Positions 36,361-47,964 of a stretch of DNA of 64,000 nt are shown here, piece after piece; positions within the stretch are counted from its first letter, which is position 1, and each line of letters starts with the position of its first letter. The notes under the pieces were generated by a model. The model was not told the origin of the DNA and did no database searches. It saw only the letters and a program-made list of their open reading frames with translations. Both the position numbers and the translations under genes were made by a program. Origin of the DNA: Paguma larvata (lineage: Eukaryota; Chordata; Mammalia; Carnivora; Viverridae). The DNA lies in the NCBI GenBank assembly GCA_030068075.1, contig CM057841.1, forward strand, positions 45,611,030 through 45,675,029, in the 5' to 3' direction.

Positions 36361-37260
36361 CAGAAGGTTGCTGCCATCAGGATATTTGCTTGGCTCTCCA
36401 TTAAGATCAGAGGGAACTTCTGTTCTGAAACAAAGGACATAAATGTGGCCAGCGGACTCTCCCACCACATCTCTGACATTTCAGTCCTTGCAATTTTCAT
36501 CTTTCTCTGTTTAACCTTATAAAGCAAAGGCACAAGAGAAGCCAGGGACTTAGTTCTTAAAACGGTGTACAAGCAACAGGCGTAATGGGAATAAGTTCCT
36601 CTGGTCCACGAGCAAACACCAGATTTGTCACTGAATTGTCTTGTGTAAAGGCTGGAATCCTATTAATTCTAGCCTGAAGAGAAGAACAAAACAAAACAAT
36701 ACAAATTAAAAAAAATTCCCCTCTTCTTTACCATTTTCAAAGTGGAAAAGAACGGAATACTCCCAATTTCCTAACAGTAGGAGGTGACTGACAAGAGGTT
36801 TTGTGAAAGTGGCTGAACCCCTAAACCTGATGCACATATTAGGACACTGCAGAGGGCTGGAGCCAAAGCCACCGTCTAGTCTTGATAGGACTTGCAAGGG
36901 AGGCAGGTCACAGTAGTCACTAAGCAAGAATGCTGGGGAGTCCCTGGATAGATTTCCCCCTACTGGTGTCTACATGTCAGGACCCACATTTCTCCCTAAG
37001 GCTAATCGTTCATCTGCTGCTTTTGGTTTTTCATTCATACTGTTATCCTTTTTAAGGTAATGTAACCAAGACATGACCCTGAGCTATGAGTAGGTTAGCA
37101 AAGATTTCCGGGGTTCTTAGCCCTCCCTTTCCCGGGTCTAGTTTCATTGTACCTCATCACACAGCAGGGAAGCAGGGATGGTTTCCACGCAAATTGTATG
37201 TAGGCAGACTTTGATAGGCTTAGATGTAACCAGAAGAAGACCCCTGTGGGACAAGTTATT
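36361..37260. other. intron with an exon-like segment
   Basis: Contains a strong minus-strand acceptor at 36674 followed by 38 open codons (see findings). The rest is unrecognised. Confidence 0.4.
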
Positions 37261-37272
37261 AAATAAAAACAA

Positions 37273-37490
37273 TGGGGCACCTGGGTGGCTTAGTTGGTTA
37301 AGCGGCCGACTTCGACTCAGGTCATGATCTCACGGTCCATGAGTTCAAGCCCCGCATCGGGCTCTGTGCTGACGGCTCAGAGCCTGGAGCCTGCTTCAGA
37401 TTCTGTATCTCTCTCTCTCTCTGCCCTTCCCCTGCTCATACTCTGTCTCTATGTCTCTCAAAAATAAATAAATGTTAAAAAAAAGAATTT
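37273..37490 (+). mobile_element. felid tRNA-derived SINE, young-looking
   Basis: Head 'ggggcacctgggtggcttag', CT block, 'caaaaataaataaatgtt'. Perfect 12-bp duplication 'aaataaaaacaa' at 37261 and 37491. Confidence 0.96.
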
Positions 37491-37502
37491 AAATAAAAAC
37501 AA

Positions 37503-38350
37503 ACCTGTTAGTGGGGCTATTATGGGTGCAAGTGACCTTCCAGATATGTTTTCAAGACACAGAAAGAACTTCTTGTCTCCCAACAGTTTTCTTCTTAGCA
37601 TATTATACTGCCTCGGAATCTATTTAATGATTATGACTTTATTTCTTTGGGCTACACAGCCTCCCTATTTAAAATGCAAAATTCAAGAAGTGCAGCACAA
37701 TGGGAGGCTGCCATCCTCCCTTAGTAAATATTAATATACCTGCTACCTCCTTTTTACAAGTGGAAAGGAACAAGAAAGATTTAATGGTGAGATAATTTCT
37801 GAAATTTGATTACTTTTAGTGATGGTCAAGTCTGTGTAGGAACCTATAGAGAGAAGTTTTAAATGGGAGAGAAGGAATAAAGAGTTAAGTGAAGGTAATG
37901 GGAGAAGCAGAGACCTGACCTAACACTTGGACATGCACAAGGATGTTTTCTTTCCTTGTCTTCAAATGACAGAGTGATGTGCAAATAAGAACCACAGATA
38001 AATATCTTTTGGATAAAGTAAAACAATGCACAGGAAATGCTTTGTACCAATGACTTTTGGCAACTCAATGAACTGAAGTAACACAGAAACAAAGAAACTT
38101 TGAAACAGGGGATGCGAAGACTTCTATAGTTATGTATTAACTAGGTTACTCATTCCATTTCATCAGCTCATTGAACTTCAAGATTGGTTTAATCAGTATA
38201 TACACTATCGGTTTACACAAAGTCACCCTACACGGAAAATCTGCAGTAATTGACTCCACCCCTGTGTGTTACTGACAAGACAAAGAGAGTAGTTCTGCAA
38301 AATGTGCTTGAGACAGTAACAGACCTCAGAAACGGGGTGGAATGTTTTCC
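37503..38350. other. intron sequence without recognised content
   Basis: No repeat or exon recognised. Confidence 0.45.
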
Positions 38351-38488
38351 TTTTTTTTTTTTTTTTTTAAATAGATCTCAGGCCTAGCACAGAGCCCAAC
38401 GTGGGGCTCCAACTCATGACTCTAAGGTCAAGATCTGACCTGAGACCAAGAATCAGATTCCTGGGTGACTGAGCCACCCAGGAGCTCG
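38351..38488 (-). mobile_element. felid SINE, diverged
   Basis: T-run of about 20, 'aacgtggggctccaactcat', end 'ctgagccacccaggagctc'. Confidence 0.85.
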
Positions 38489-39354
38489 GGGACTTTTCTT
38501 GAAGGGTGAAACTAACAAACTAAAGCCCAGAAATGTGATCGCAAGAAAGGAGAAGTTCTAGGTTCATGGCAAGTTATTTTAAAAGATGAAAGGAGAAAAA
38601 AACTAGATATTTTAAATGAAGGAGATGCTCTTTACAATTCTGTAATGATGAAAGTATTAAAACCATGCCACTGACTTAATTAATTTAATTTGCCGCATAA
38701 ATGTTCTAACTCGTTAAAGCATGCCCGAGTGTTAGTTAGCCTCATACTATTGACAAACACAAATCAGGAAGCCTGTGGCCTGAGAATATAACTTCATGTT
38801 TGAATTATTAACAGAACATTCCTCAAGTGTTATGGAATCAATCCCTTCTACAACGGTGGAACAAAAGGAAAATTAAGTTACAATTTCTTTCTGAAGGGAA
38901 TATCATGTTTCAATTAGATTCATGGTGTATTCTCTTGTAAGTCCCTAAGTCAAAACGAATGCAAGAATCTATTTCAAGCCTTGGAAAGAGGGAATCAGAT
39001 GCTTCACTGTCCTGTATCCTTTCACATACACACTCAAGGATCCAAGTTAATGCTTTGATTTGCTCTAAACTGGAATAGGGGAAGGAAATGAGAAGACAAA
39101 AGTATGAAGACACTGAAAATAAAAATAGCAGAAGAAAACGCAGAAGGATTCAAGTATAATTGTATTATTATCTTTGAAGAAAGAGCCCTTGCCAACGGCA
39201 TCTTGTATCTACTGAGCTAATGATTCTTGCGGTTGGTGATTTTCAGAAAAGAAATGCAGTATCTACTCAAATCTATTTAAAGAAAACTAACTATAAAAGG
39301 TAAGGTTTCTGCTGTTTAGAATACAAAGCTTGGTTTGGGGCAGGAAAAGGACTT
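38489..39354. other. intron sequence without recognised content
   Basis: AT-rich, no element or exon recognised. Confidence 0.45.
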
Positions 39355-39368
39355 AAGAATGATTTGGA

Positions 39369-39740
39369 GGGGTGCCTGGGTGGCTCAGTCAGTTGAGCAT
39401 CTGGCTCTCAATTTTGGCTTAGGTCATGATCCCAGGGTCATGAGATCAAGCCCCGTGTTGGGTCTGTGCTGACCGTGGAGCCTGCTTAAGATGGTCTTTC
39501 TCCCTCTGCTTCTCTACTCCGCTCGTATGCTCTCTCTCTCTAAAATAAAAATAGAAGAAGAAAGAGGAGGAGGAGGAGGAGGAGGAGGAGGAGGAGGAGG
39601 AGGAGGAGGAGGAGGAGAAGGAGAAGGAGGAGAAGGAGGAGGAGGAGGAGGAGGAGGAGAGAGGAGGAGAAGAAGAAGGAGAAGAAGGAGAAGAAGGAGA
39701 AGAAGAAGGAGAAGAAGAAGGAGAGAAGAAGGAGAAGAAG
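39369..39740 (+). mobile_element. felid SINE carrying a giant purine tail
   Basis: Head 'ggggtgcctgggtggctcag' through the CT-rich block to 'ctaaaataaaaatagaaga', then GGA/GAA repeats. Perfect 14-bp duplication 'aagaatgatttgga' at 39355 and 39741 encloses SINE and purine tract together. Confidence 0.95.
39550..39740. repeat. (GGA)n(GAA)n polypurine microsatellite
   Basis: About 190 bp with only A and G on the plus strand: first GGA units, then mixed GGA/GAA/GAAGGA. Gives false Gly/Glu/Arg-rich and Ser-rich frames. Confidence 0.97.
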
Positions 39741-40094
39741 AAGAATGATTTGGAAAGATGAGTCACTTCCAAAGAGGTTCCAGGGAAATCAAGCAGTGAT
39801 AGGCCGTCACGGAAACTGACTTACGTACTGGGATAAGGGTTACCTTGGAATAGAGGTCAGGAGACTTTCTGTAAAGAGTCAAAGAGTAAATACTTCTGGC
39901 TCTGAGAGCCATACAATTTCTGGGTAACTACTCAGCTTTGCCATTGTAGTGCAAAAGTAGCCACAGACAATACATAAACCAATAAGCATAACTGTTTCAA
40001 TAAAACTTTACTTAAGGACACTGAAATTTGCATTTCATATTTTTACAACATCACAAAAGATTATTATTATTTTTTGCTCCCCCCTCAACTATTT

Positions 40095-40205
40095 AGGCTT
40101 TGTTATTATTTTTAAAAATAATCTCTACATTGAATGTGGGGCTCAAACTTATAACTCCAAGATCAAGAGTGGCATGCTCTACTGACTGAGCCAGCCAGGT
40201 GCCTC
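40095..40205 (-). mobile_element. felid SINE, short type
   Basis: 'gaatgtggggctcaaactta' to 'gagccagccaggtgcc', preceded by 'attatttttaaaaataatct'. Confidence 0.82.
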
Positions 40206-40284
40206 TTAACCATTTAAAAATGTGAAAACCATTCCTGCTTGCAAGCTGTGCAAAAATAGGCCAACAGCTGGATTTGACGCTCAA

Positions 40285-40350
40285 ATATTTGTAAAGGATA
40301 CCACATATATTATTCCATTTGAGTCTCTCAACATTACTATGAGAATAACA
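40285..40350 (-). repeat. MIR-like fragment
   Basis: 'ttattccatttgagtctctc' followed by 'aacattactatgagaataac' resembles the reverse MIR 'tttaatcctcacaacaaccc' part. Weak. Confidence 0.35.
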
Positions 40351-40439
40351 GTTGCTGGGTGGATTATAACTGCATCTCTACTAAATGTTAAAAAAAAACA
40401 GATGAGTCTCTTGTTTCTTGCTCTGAATTGCCTATAATC

Positions 40440-41080
40440 TCCACTTTTTCTCAGCATTCTCTCAGACATCCCTCTAATCAAACTGCTCATCAATTTGTGC
40501 CAAGGAATACCACAGCAGGCCTCCCAGCGATCTCTCGGGCTCTAGGTTCTCCCTTCTTCATCCATCTTCCACGCCCCTGCCACCCACACCTACACACCTC
40601 TCATGTTGCTTCCTTTCTTAAGAATTCATCATGATTCCCAAATGCTCATCATATGAAATCAAACTCTTCTGTCCAGCCTTCGGGGCTCTGCCCCATGCTC
40701 TCTATCTAGACTTTCTTCCCCAAGGCACTTAGCACAACCTGCTGTAGGAAGACATCTCTCAATTTGTACCACAAGCCTTCCACGTTTGTTCTGTCCTCAT
40801 GCTTTCTTTTCTATGTGGGGACATCTTTTCTCCTTCTTTTTCACATGTAACCCCTGGTTGGGTATCCACCATCATCTCTTGCCCAGATTGCCCAAACAAC
40901 ACTCAAAGCAGGTTTCCTTGCTTCGGGTCTTGGCCCATTCTCATCTTTCCTGAGCAGCCAAAGTGATTTTGCTAAAATGTAATTATGACCAATTCTTCCC
41001 TTCGTAAAACCTTGCAGGGGCTTCCACTTAAGGTCAGCAGAAGTCCAAATCCCTTAACACAGCACATGCGTTTGTTCATG
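40440..41080 (+). repeat. L2 LINE 3' region
   Basis: 'cgtaaaaccttgcaggggct' followed by 'tccacttaaggtcagcagaa' and 'tccaaatcccttaacacagc' are L2. The left part (40440-40900) is more diverged and may include more than one fragment. Confidence 0.7.
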
Positions 41081-41162
41081 ATCTTGGCTTCTTGAGCTAA
41101 GCCAGACCATGGAACCTGGTCTGAGTTTGAAGATGAATGAGAATCATGATTTCTTCTCTTTT

Positions 41163-41272
41163 TTAATTAATTATTTTTTCTTAAGTAAACTGTATGCCCA
41201 ACACAGGGCTGAAACTTACAACCCCAAGATCAAGAGTCATATGCTCTACAAAGCGAGCCGGCCCGGTGCCCC
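41163..41272 (-). mobile_element. felid SINE, short type
   Basis: 'aacacagggctgaaacttac' to 'gagccggcccggtgcc'. Perfect 16-bp duplication 'tgatttcttctctttt' at 41147 and 41273. Confidence 0.92.
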
Positions 41273-41499
41273 TGATTTCTTCTCTTTTAGTTTTATTTAC
41301 TCCTAAAGCAGCGAACATGCAGGACAAGGATATATGAGTTAGGTAAGGATTCAGGTGTGTGAATACAGCTTCTCACCGCCTCTCTTCAATCTCAGGGAAA
41401 TGTGCTGAATGCAGAGACCAGACTCAAAGCAGCTTGCAGCTGCTGAAAGGCTGAAAGAACTGAACCGAGGTTTCAGCTGCTGCACATCACAGGCAAGAC

Positions 41500-43861
41500 A
41501 CAGTCTGCAGGTTGAGCCTAAGTTAACTGCCTGTTAAAACAAAACTTAACAGTGGTTGGTGGACCACAAAAGAATCCACAGTCTCCACAACATAGTACCC
41601 ATAGTGTCCAGGGCATAATCCAAAATTAGTTGTTATACAAAAACAGGACCCATTCTAAAGAAAATCAAAAGAAGCCAATACTGAAATGGTAACAGTTATT
41701 TTAACTACCAAAATGGATTTTAAAGCAGCTACTATAGCTGTGTTCAAGGTAGTAAAGGAAAATACACTTCTAATAAATGAAAAGATAGGAAATCTCAATA
41801 GAGAAACAGAAACATATAAAAATAACCAGATGAGGAATAAAAAAACCCAAATATGAAATTCTAGAAATGAAAAACATCTAAAAAAAACTCACTGGATGGG
41901 CTAAATTCACAGGATGTCAAAGAAAAGAATTCCTGAACCTGAAAATGGGTCAATTAAAACTGTCCAATCTGAAGGAAAGAGAAAAGTTTGGGGAGGGGTG
42001 TGGGAAGGGGGGGTGAAAAGAACACAGCCTGAGAACAATAACAAAAACTTGTAGCATATATATCACTGGAGTCCTAGAATGAGGACTAAAAAATTAAACA
42101 AAGAGACAGTACAGCTAATAAGCCAAGAGCGGAGATTAAGAATGATAAAATACACTTGATCAATCCAAAAGAAATAAGAAAAAGAGGGAAAAGGGGGCAA
42201 AGAATAGATGAGACAAAGAGTAGGATGGTAAATGTAAATTCAAACATATCAAAAAATTTTTAAATATGAACAATCTAAACGATTTAAAAGACTGAAATTA
42301 AAAGAGATTGTCAAACTGGGTAAAAAAAAAAGTAAAAAAGCAAGACGAAAAAAAAAAAGAAAAGAAAAGTAAGAAACGTAAGACCCAATAATATATTGTC
42401 TACAAAAACCCACTTCAAATATAAAGACAAATACAGATTAAGAGATAAAGAATAGAAAAAGATATACACAAAAAATTACTAATTTTAAAAAGTGGGAAGA
42501 CCATACTAACATGACAAAAATTAGAATTTAGAACAAGGAATGAGATACAAGGAGAGAGGTGTCAATTCACTGAGAAGACATAACAATTCTGTGTATGCAC
42601 ACAGTAACAGAAGTTCAAAATGTGTCAAGCAAAAACTGACAGAATTCAGAGTAGAAATAAGACACATCTACAACTGGAGTTGGAGATTTCAGCCTCCTTT
42701 TTTCAGTAACTGATAGGACAAGTACACAGGAAATTAGTCAGAATATCCAGGATGTCAACAAGTTATCAACCAACTTGATATAATCGATATTTACAGAACG
42801 TACTTCCAAGTGCACAGGGAACATTCACCCTGAGAGACCAGATCCTGGGCCATAAAACAAGCCTCAATACACTTAAAAGAACTAAAATGATACACAGTAT
42901 GTTCTCTGCCCACAAAGAACTTAGAAAGCAACAATATAAAGTTACTTGGAAAATCAGTAAACATTTGAAGTTTAAACAACGAACACCACATTTTTAAGTA
43001 ATCTGTGGTAGAAATAGAGATCTCAAGCAAAATTAGAAAATATTTTGAAATGAATAAAAATGAAAACACATCAAAATTTATGAAATGCAGCTAAGGTAGT
43101 TCCTATGGGATAATTTGTAGTTTTAATGTTTACTTTAGAAAAAAAGAAAGGTCCAAAGTCAGCGATCTAAGCTTTCGCCTTAAGAAACTAGAAAAGTAAG
43201 CCAATTAAACCAAAAGGGAATAGAAGGAAGTGTTATAGGCAACCTCTAAAATGGCACGCTATGATTCCCATCTCCTAATATTCATGCCTTGTGTAATTCT
43301 CTCCTCTTGAATTAGACCTAAACCTAGTGACTCGCTTATAACAAACAAGACAGTGACAAAAGTGATGGGAAGTCAACTCTGAGGTAAGGTTACAAAATGC
43401 CTACCACTTCTTCCTGCTTGCCCTCTCTTGCTCTCCCACTTGCTCAATCTGGTGACAGCTAGCTGTCACGCTGTACGTTACCCTACGGAGAGACCCACGT
43501 GGCAACGAATTGACAGAGGTTGCTGGTCAACAATTAGCAAAGTACCGACACCTTCCGTCCAACAGCTTGCAAACAGCTGAATCCTACCAACCGTGAGTGA
43601 GGCTGAAAATGACTCTGTTCTCAGTTTATTCTTCAGATGAGACCGCAGCCCAGGCAACATCTTAACTGCAGCTTTATGAGAGTCTTTGAGGCTGAGACAC
43701 CCAGGTAAGCCAGGCTCAGATTCCTGAGTTACAGAAACTGTGAGATAAATGCTAAGTTTTGAGGTAAATTGTTTCATAGATAACTAAGACAAAAAATTAA
43801 TTAAAGGCTGGTTCTTTGCAAAAATGACATTAATATAACCAATAAACCTCTGCTAGACTGA
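41500..43861 (+). mobile_element. old L1M LINE, ORF1/ORF2 remains, split by an LTR
   Basis: 41500-42370 resembles the ORF1 region; 42380-43230 and 43792-43861 the start of ORF2 (endonuclease part), with 'ggagatttcagcctcctttt', 'caacttgatataatcgatat' and 'gggccataaaacaagcctca' in order. Full of stops and indels. The MLT1 LTR at 43231 interrupts it. Confidence 0.85.
43231..43791 (+). mobile_element. solitary MLT1-type LTR inside L1M
   Basis: Starts TGTTATAGG and ends AACTAAGACA. 'ggagagacccacgtggcaac', 'cttgcaaacagctgaatcct' and 'cagaaactgtgagataaatg' are MLT1 landmarks. No internal retroviral sequence. Confidence 0.85.
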
Positions 43862-43869
43862 CCGGGTAA

Positions 43870-44330
43870 TGAGTAGCACTGTGTGGGTGAAGAGAAGAGG
43901 ACTAAGGACACTGCCCTAGAGGACTCTGACCTTCGGAGATCTGGCAGTGAAGGAGGAGTCAGCAAGGAAGACCAAGGAAGAATAGAGAGATAAGAGGAGA
44001 ATCAGGCAGCTCTATTGTCTGGGAGGCCTGAAGAGGAAGGTTTTTCAAAAAGGAAGTGGTGGCCAAACACATCGAATGCTACCGGATGATTAGGTAATAT
44101 GAGGATGAAGAAGGGGTCAATGGCTTTTTCAATGTTTCTTCAATATTTTGGTGGATAAGGAGAAGTGGAGGATGGAAGTACCACTGGAGTGACTTGGGAA
44201 GAAAATGGTAAGGGAGGAAGTACAGCAAACGAATCGAGACAACTTTTTCTAAGAGTTTTACTATGAAAGGGACCAGAGAAACAGTGCAATAATTAGAAGG
44301 GGGTGTGGGTTTCTGAGAAGTCTTTTGTTT
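43870..44330 (+). repeat. old LINE-like repeat
   Basis: 'ggactaaggacactgcccta', 'aaacacatcgaatgctaccg' and 'ctaagagttttactatgaaa' match a widespread old repeat related to that at 32175-32560. Subfamily unknown. Confidence 0.45.
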
Positions 44331-44339
44331 ATTTGTTTA

Positions 44340-44720
44340 AAAATATATTAAGTAATATATAGAGATGGAAATTATTTAGTAGAAAGAAGAAACTGATGAT
44401 GCAGGTGACCCAATTCAGAAGCACTTTTACTTCAGGGGCCTTGATCCTTGGGAAATCACTAGACATAAGTCCTAGTCACCCGTGAGCAGGGTCTGGGGGT
44501 CGGTGTGTCCCTGTTGGTCTTGCAAGAGAGAAGCTTGTTCCCAGGGGTCCCTGTAGCTTTCGTCCTTATGCATGAGTGGCGGTAGTACAAGCCTGGTCCC
44601 TGGCTTTATGCTAGAAGCCTGGTTTGGGTTCGGTTCCTTTTTTCCTGAGAAGGTTGAATTGTACCCACTGCTGTCTGGTGAAGCTTGAGGCTTCAGTCCC
44701 GGCAGAGTTAATACTTGGAT
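44340..44720. other. intron sequence without recognised content
   Basis: Nothing recognised. Confidence 0.4.
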
Positions 44721-44724
44721 CTTG

Positions 44725-44945
44725 AGGTAATATTTAGCATCGAGTGCTTATTATATAGCTGGTAATTTAATCTTACTACTTCCTGTAAGCCTCACGACAG
44801 CTCTCTGAAGTAGGCGTTACTATTATGATGATTTTACAGATGAGGAAACTGAGGCACAGAGGTGTTAAGTAGCTTGCTTATGGTCAGACATTCAAAACTC
44901 AGGGATTTGAATGCAAGTACCCTGACTTCAGAACCCAAAGGTTTT
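44725..44945 (-). repeat. MIR SINE (reverse), well preserved
   Basis: 'gattttacagatgaggaaac', 'tgaggcacagaggtgttaag' and 'gggatttgaatgcaagtacc' in order. Confidence 0.9.
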
Positions 44946-45147
44946 GCAGTAGTGTCTAGAGAAGGAATATGTGGGAGTAAGGGTTTATCCTGCAACACAT
45001 AATAATTTGGGCACGCTAATCTAAAAGAATTCTCCATTGTAACATCAAAATGTGGACAGTGATTTAATTTTGGCAAAACATGATATATCACATTAAAATG
45101 CTTTTATAAATTTAATTTTTTTGTTGGCATTAAAATTTTAAATATGA

Positions 45148-45403
45148 GGGCACCTGGGTGGCTCAGTTGCTTAAGCATCCGACTCTTGATTTTGGTTCAA
45201 GTCATGATCTCTCAGTGAGTGGGATCAAGCCCCACATCAAGCTCCACACTGAGAGTGGAGCCTGCTTGGGATTCTCTCTCTCCTCTCTCTCTGTCCCTTC
45301 CCCTGCTTGTGCGCGCGCGCACACACGCGCGCACACACACATACACACACACACTTTCTCTCTCTCTTTCTCTCTCTCTCAAATAAATAAACTTTAAAAA
45401 AAA
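45148..45403 (+). mobile_element. felid SINE with CG/CA expansion
   Basis: Head 'gggcacctgggtggctcagt', CT-rich block interrupted by alternating GC/AC at 45311-45352, tail 'caaataaataaacttt'. Confidence 0.93.
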
Positions 45404-45509
45404 GTAAACGTGTTTGTTTTTAAAGCTGTAAATGAGCTAAAAATATAACCTAATTTTGTGTTTTTGCATATTTACTTAACATTATAATAAATATTATCTT
45501 AACCAAAAA

Positions 45510-46745
45510 ATTAATGTCTGCTTTTCAAAAGACACAATTAAGAAAAGACTGGGAGAAAATGTTCACGATACATATATCTGACAAAGGACTTGTATCCACT
45601 CCATGTAAAGCACCCTCACAACTCAGTAAAAATAAATAGTACAATTAAAAATGGAAAAAGATCTGAAAAGTTACTTCACAAAAGAGATACACAAATAGAA
45701 AGTAAGCACATAAAAAGACATATGCTCAACATAATTAGTCACCAGGGAAATACAAATTAAAGCAACAGTGAGATACCACTATAAGTCCACTAAAATGGCT
45801 AAAAACTAAAAAATGACAGTATTGACAATGGGATGGCAAGGATACGCAGTCACTGGAACTTTCTATACATTGCTGGTCATAATGTAAAATGGTACAACTA
45901 CTTTGGAAAACAGTTTGGCAGTTTCTTACACAAATACTGTATGACCCAGCAATTCCACTCTTAGTACTTAACCAAGAGAAAAAATATACATACATTCACA
46001 CAGAGACTTGTACTAGAGTGCTCATAGCAGCCACACTCATAATAGCTCAAAACTGGAAATACAATGAGAATGTCCGTCAGTGGGTAAATGTGTGAACAAA
46101 CTGTAGTATATTCATATAAAGAAATACTACTTAGCAATAAAAAGTAGTGAACTAATGACAGACACAACAACATGGATGAATCTCAAAAACACCGCGCTGA
46201 GCAAAAGAAGCAATCATATAGGGGTTCACACTGTGCAACTCCATTTACATGAAACTCTAGAAAAGAGATCTAATCTATGGTAACAGAATGCATCCGGGGT
46301 GATGGGGGGGAATTCATCTGGGGTGGGGTGTGGAATGGGAGATAATTTGGGCACAAAGGAACTTTTTGCGGTGATGAAAAATGTTCTCTACTTTGACTGT
46401 AGAGATGGTTACATGGATTTATATCCAATCTCATTGAAATGCATACTTAGGGGCGCCTGGGTGGCTCAGTCGGTTGAGCGTCAGACTTCGGCTCAGGTCA
46501 TGATCTCGCGGTCTGTGAGTTCGAGCCCCGCGTCAGGCTCTGTGCTGACAGCTCAGAGCCTGGAGCCTGCTTCGGATTCTGTGTCTCCCTCTCTCTCTGC
46601 CCCTCCCCCACTCATGCTCTGTCTCTATCTGTCTCAAAAATAAATAAACGTTAAAAAAAAATTAAAAAAAAAAAAAAGAAATGCACACTTAAAACGGGAG
46701 CATTTTATTGTATGTAAAGTATACCTTGGTAAAGTTGGCTTCAAA
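45510..46745 (+). mobile_element. L1M LINE, end of ORF2 and 3' UTR, split by SINE
   Basis: 'cttttcaaaagacacaatta', 'acccagcaattccactctta', 'aatgtccgtcagtgggtaaa' and 'tgaaactctagaaaagagat' in L1M order. The SINE at 46450 interrupts the 3' UTR. Confidence 0.88.
46450..46677 (+). mobile_element. felid tRNA-derived SINE, near-consensus (young)
   Basis: Best-preserved copy: head 'ggggcgcctgggtggctcag', long CT-rich block, 'caaaaataaataaacgtt' and A-runs. 14-bp duplication 'gaaatgcatactta' / 'gaaatgcacactta' with one difference. Confidence 0.97.
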
Positions 46746-46774
46746 GAAAGTAAGCAGAAGATTAATAGCATGTA

Positions 46775-46860
46775 CTAATATAGTACATAATAGTACTATA
46801 GTACTATTACTATAGTACTAAATATAGTAATTAATAGTATTAAATAATAGTAATAGTATT
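46775..46860. repeat. AT-rich palindromic tract
   Basis: Repeated TAGTACTA units; 'atagtactatagtactat' is a perfect 18-bp palindrome. Confidence 0.85.
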
Positions 46861-47064
46861 AAAATTTAGTTTTATAAAAGAGGGAAAAAGCCCACATATG
46901 TTTGCATATATTTATAGGAGCACAGGAAAAGGCATGACAGAATATATATCAAACTATTATCATTGTTTACCTAAGAATAGTAAATGTAACTAATATTTGG
47001 GAGAGACTGGATTTTCCTTTATTTATCCGTATTGTTTGGCTTGTGGCAATAAGCACCACTACTT

Positions 47065-47535
47065 TTGGAAGTGTGGTAGTTAGTATACAGGTATGGCTGC
47101 CATCCCGGAACACAGTGCTGCTTCTCTCATAAAAAATTAGAGGCTACTTCCTCTCCCCTTGAACCCGGGCTGAATTTGTGACTTAACTTTGATAGGAGAA
47201 CGTGGCAGAAGTCATACGAAGCCAGTTCTAGGTTTAGCAATTAATAGGCAAGGTAACTTCCAAACAGTGAGTGTCTACACGCAGGGAAGAGAAGAACCAT
47301 GTGGAAGAACCCTAAGCTGCCCCAGTCAAGATCCCAGCTGAATGCAGCCTCCTGGGTGCGCCCAGCCTACACTCCATGCAGCAGAAGAACCGCCAGCTGA
47401 GCCCAGATATCACCACGTGAAGCAGACGGGCTGCCCTGCCAAGCCTGATACCTACTACGGAATTCTGAACAAATGAATGGCTATTGCTTTAAGCCATTAA
47501 ATTCTGGGGTTGTTGATGATACAGAAGAAAACCAA
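47065..47535 (+). mobile_element. MLT1-type solitary LTR
   Basis: 'acttaactttgataggagaa', 'ccatgtggaagaaccctaag' and 'gctttaagccattaaattct' in MLT1 order. Confidence 0.7.
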
Positions 47536-47960
47536 AACATGTATTATAAAAGAAAAGCCCAAAAGTAAAATTTTTTCATCAGTAAAGTAAAAGTTAAAAT
47601 ATTTTTGGAAACTACCTAATTAGAATGCCCTTGAAGTGAATGATATAATGCTGCACCTTTAAAAAATTTTGTTGAGTAAGATGCTTCTAAAGCTGATTTG
47701 TCATTCCTTGACTAGTCTTGTAAATTGCTAAGAGCAAACTGTATTAACAATGTATTTCTTAAAACAAGGCTTTTCCCCCCATTGCAATCAAGACAAACAA
47801 AATAACACACAAAAAAGAACTTGCTTTGTCTGTTCCCTTTGAAAAACACCATTTTCAAAAGATATTTTTCTCTTTCTGACAACAGACACAGCAGGGGGTC
47901 CAAAGAGCTCTATCTCACCCACAATTTAGGAAGTAATCTGTCGGTATATAAACAATTTAA
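47536..47960. other. intron sequence without recognised content
   Basis: Nothing recognised. Confidence 0.4.
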
Positions 47961-47964
47961 AATA

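Noticed and set aside
39446..39772. Ser-rich minus and Gly/Glu/Arg-rich plus frames
   Set aside because: Both are translations of the GGA/GAA purine tract in the SINE tail.
46299..46643. Frame reading AQSVERQTSAQVMISRSV and many similar frames elsewhere
   Set aside because: The same motif recurs at nearly every felid SINE. It is the tRNA-derived SINE read in one frame, not a protein family.
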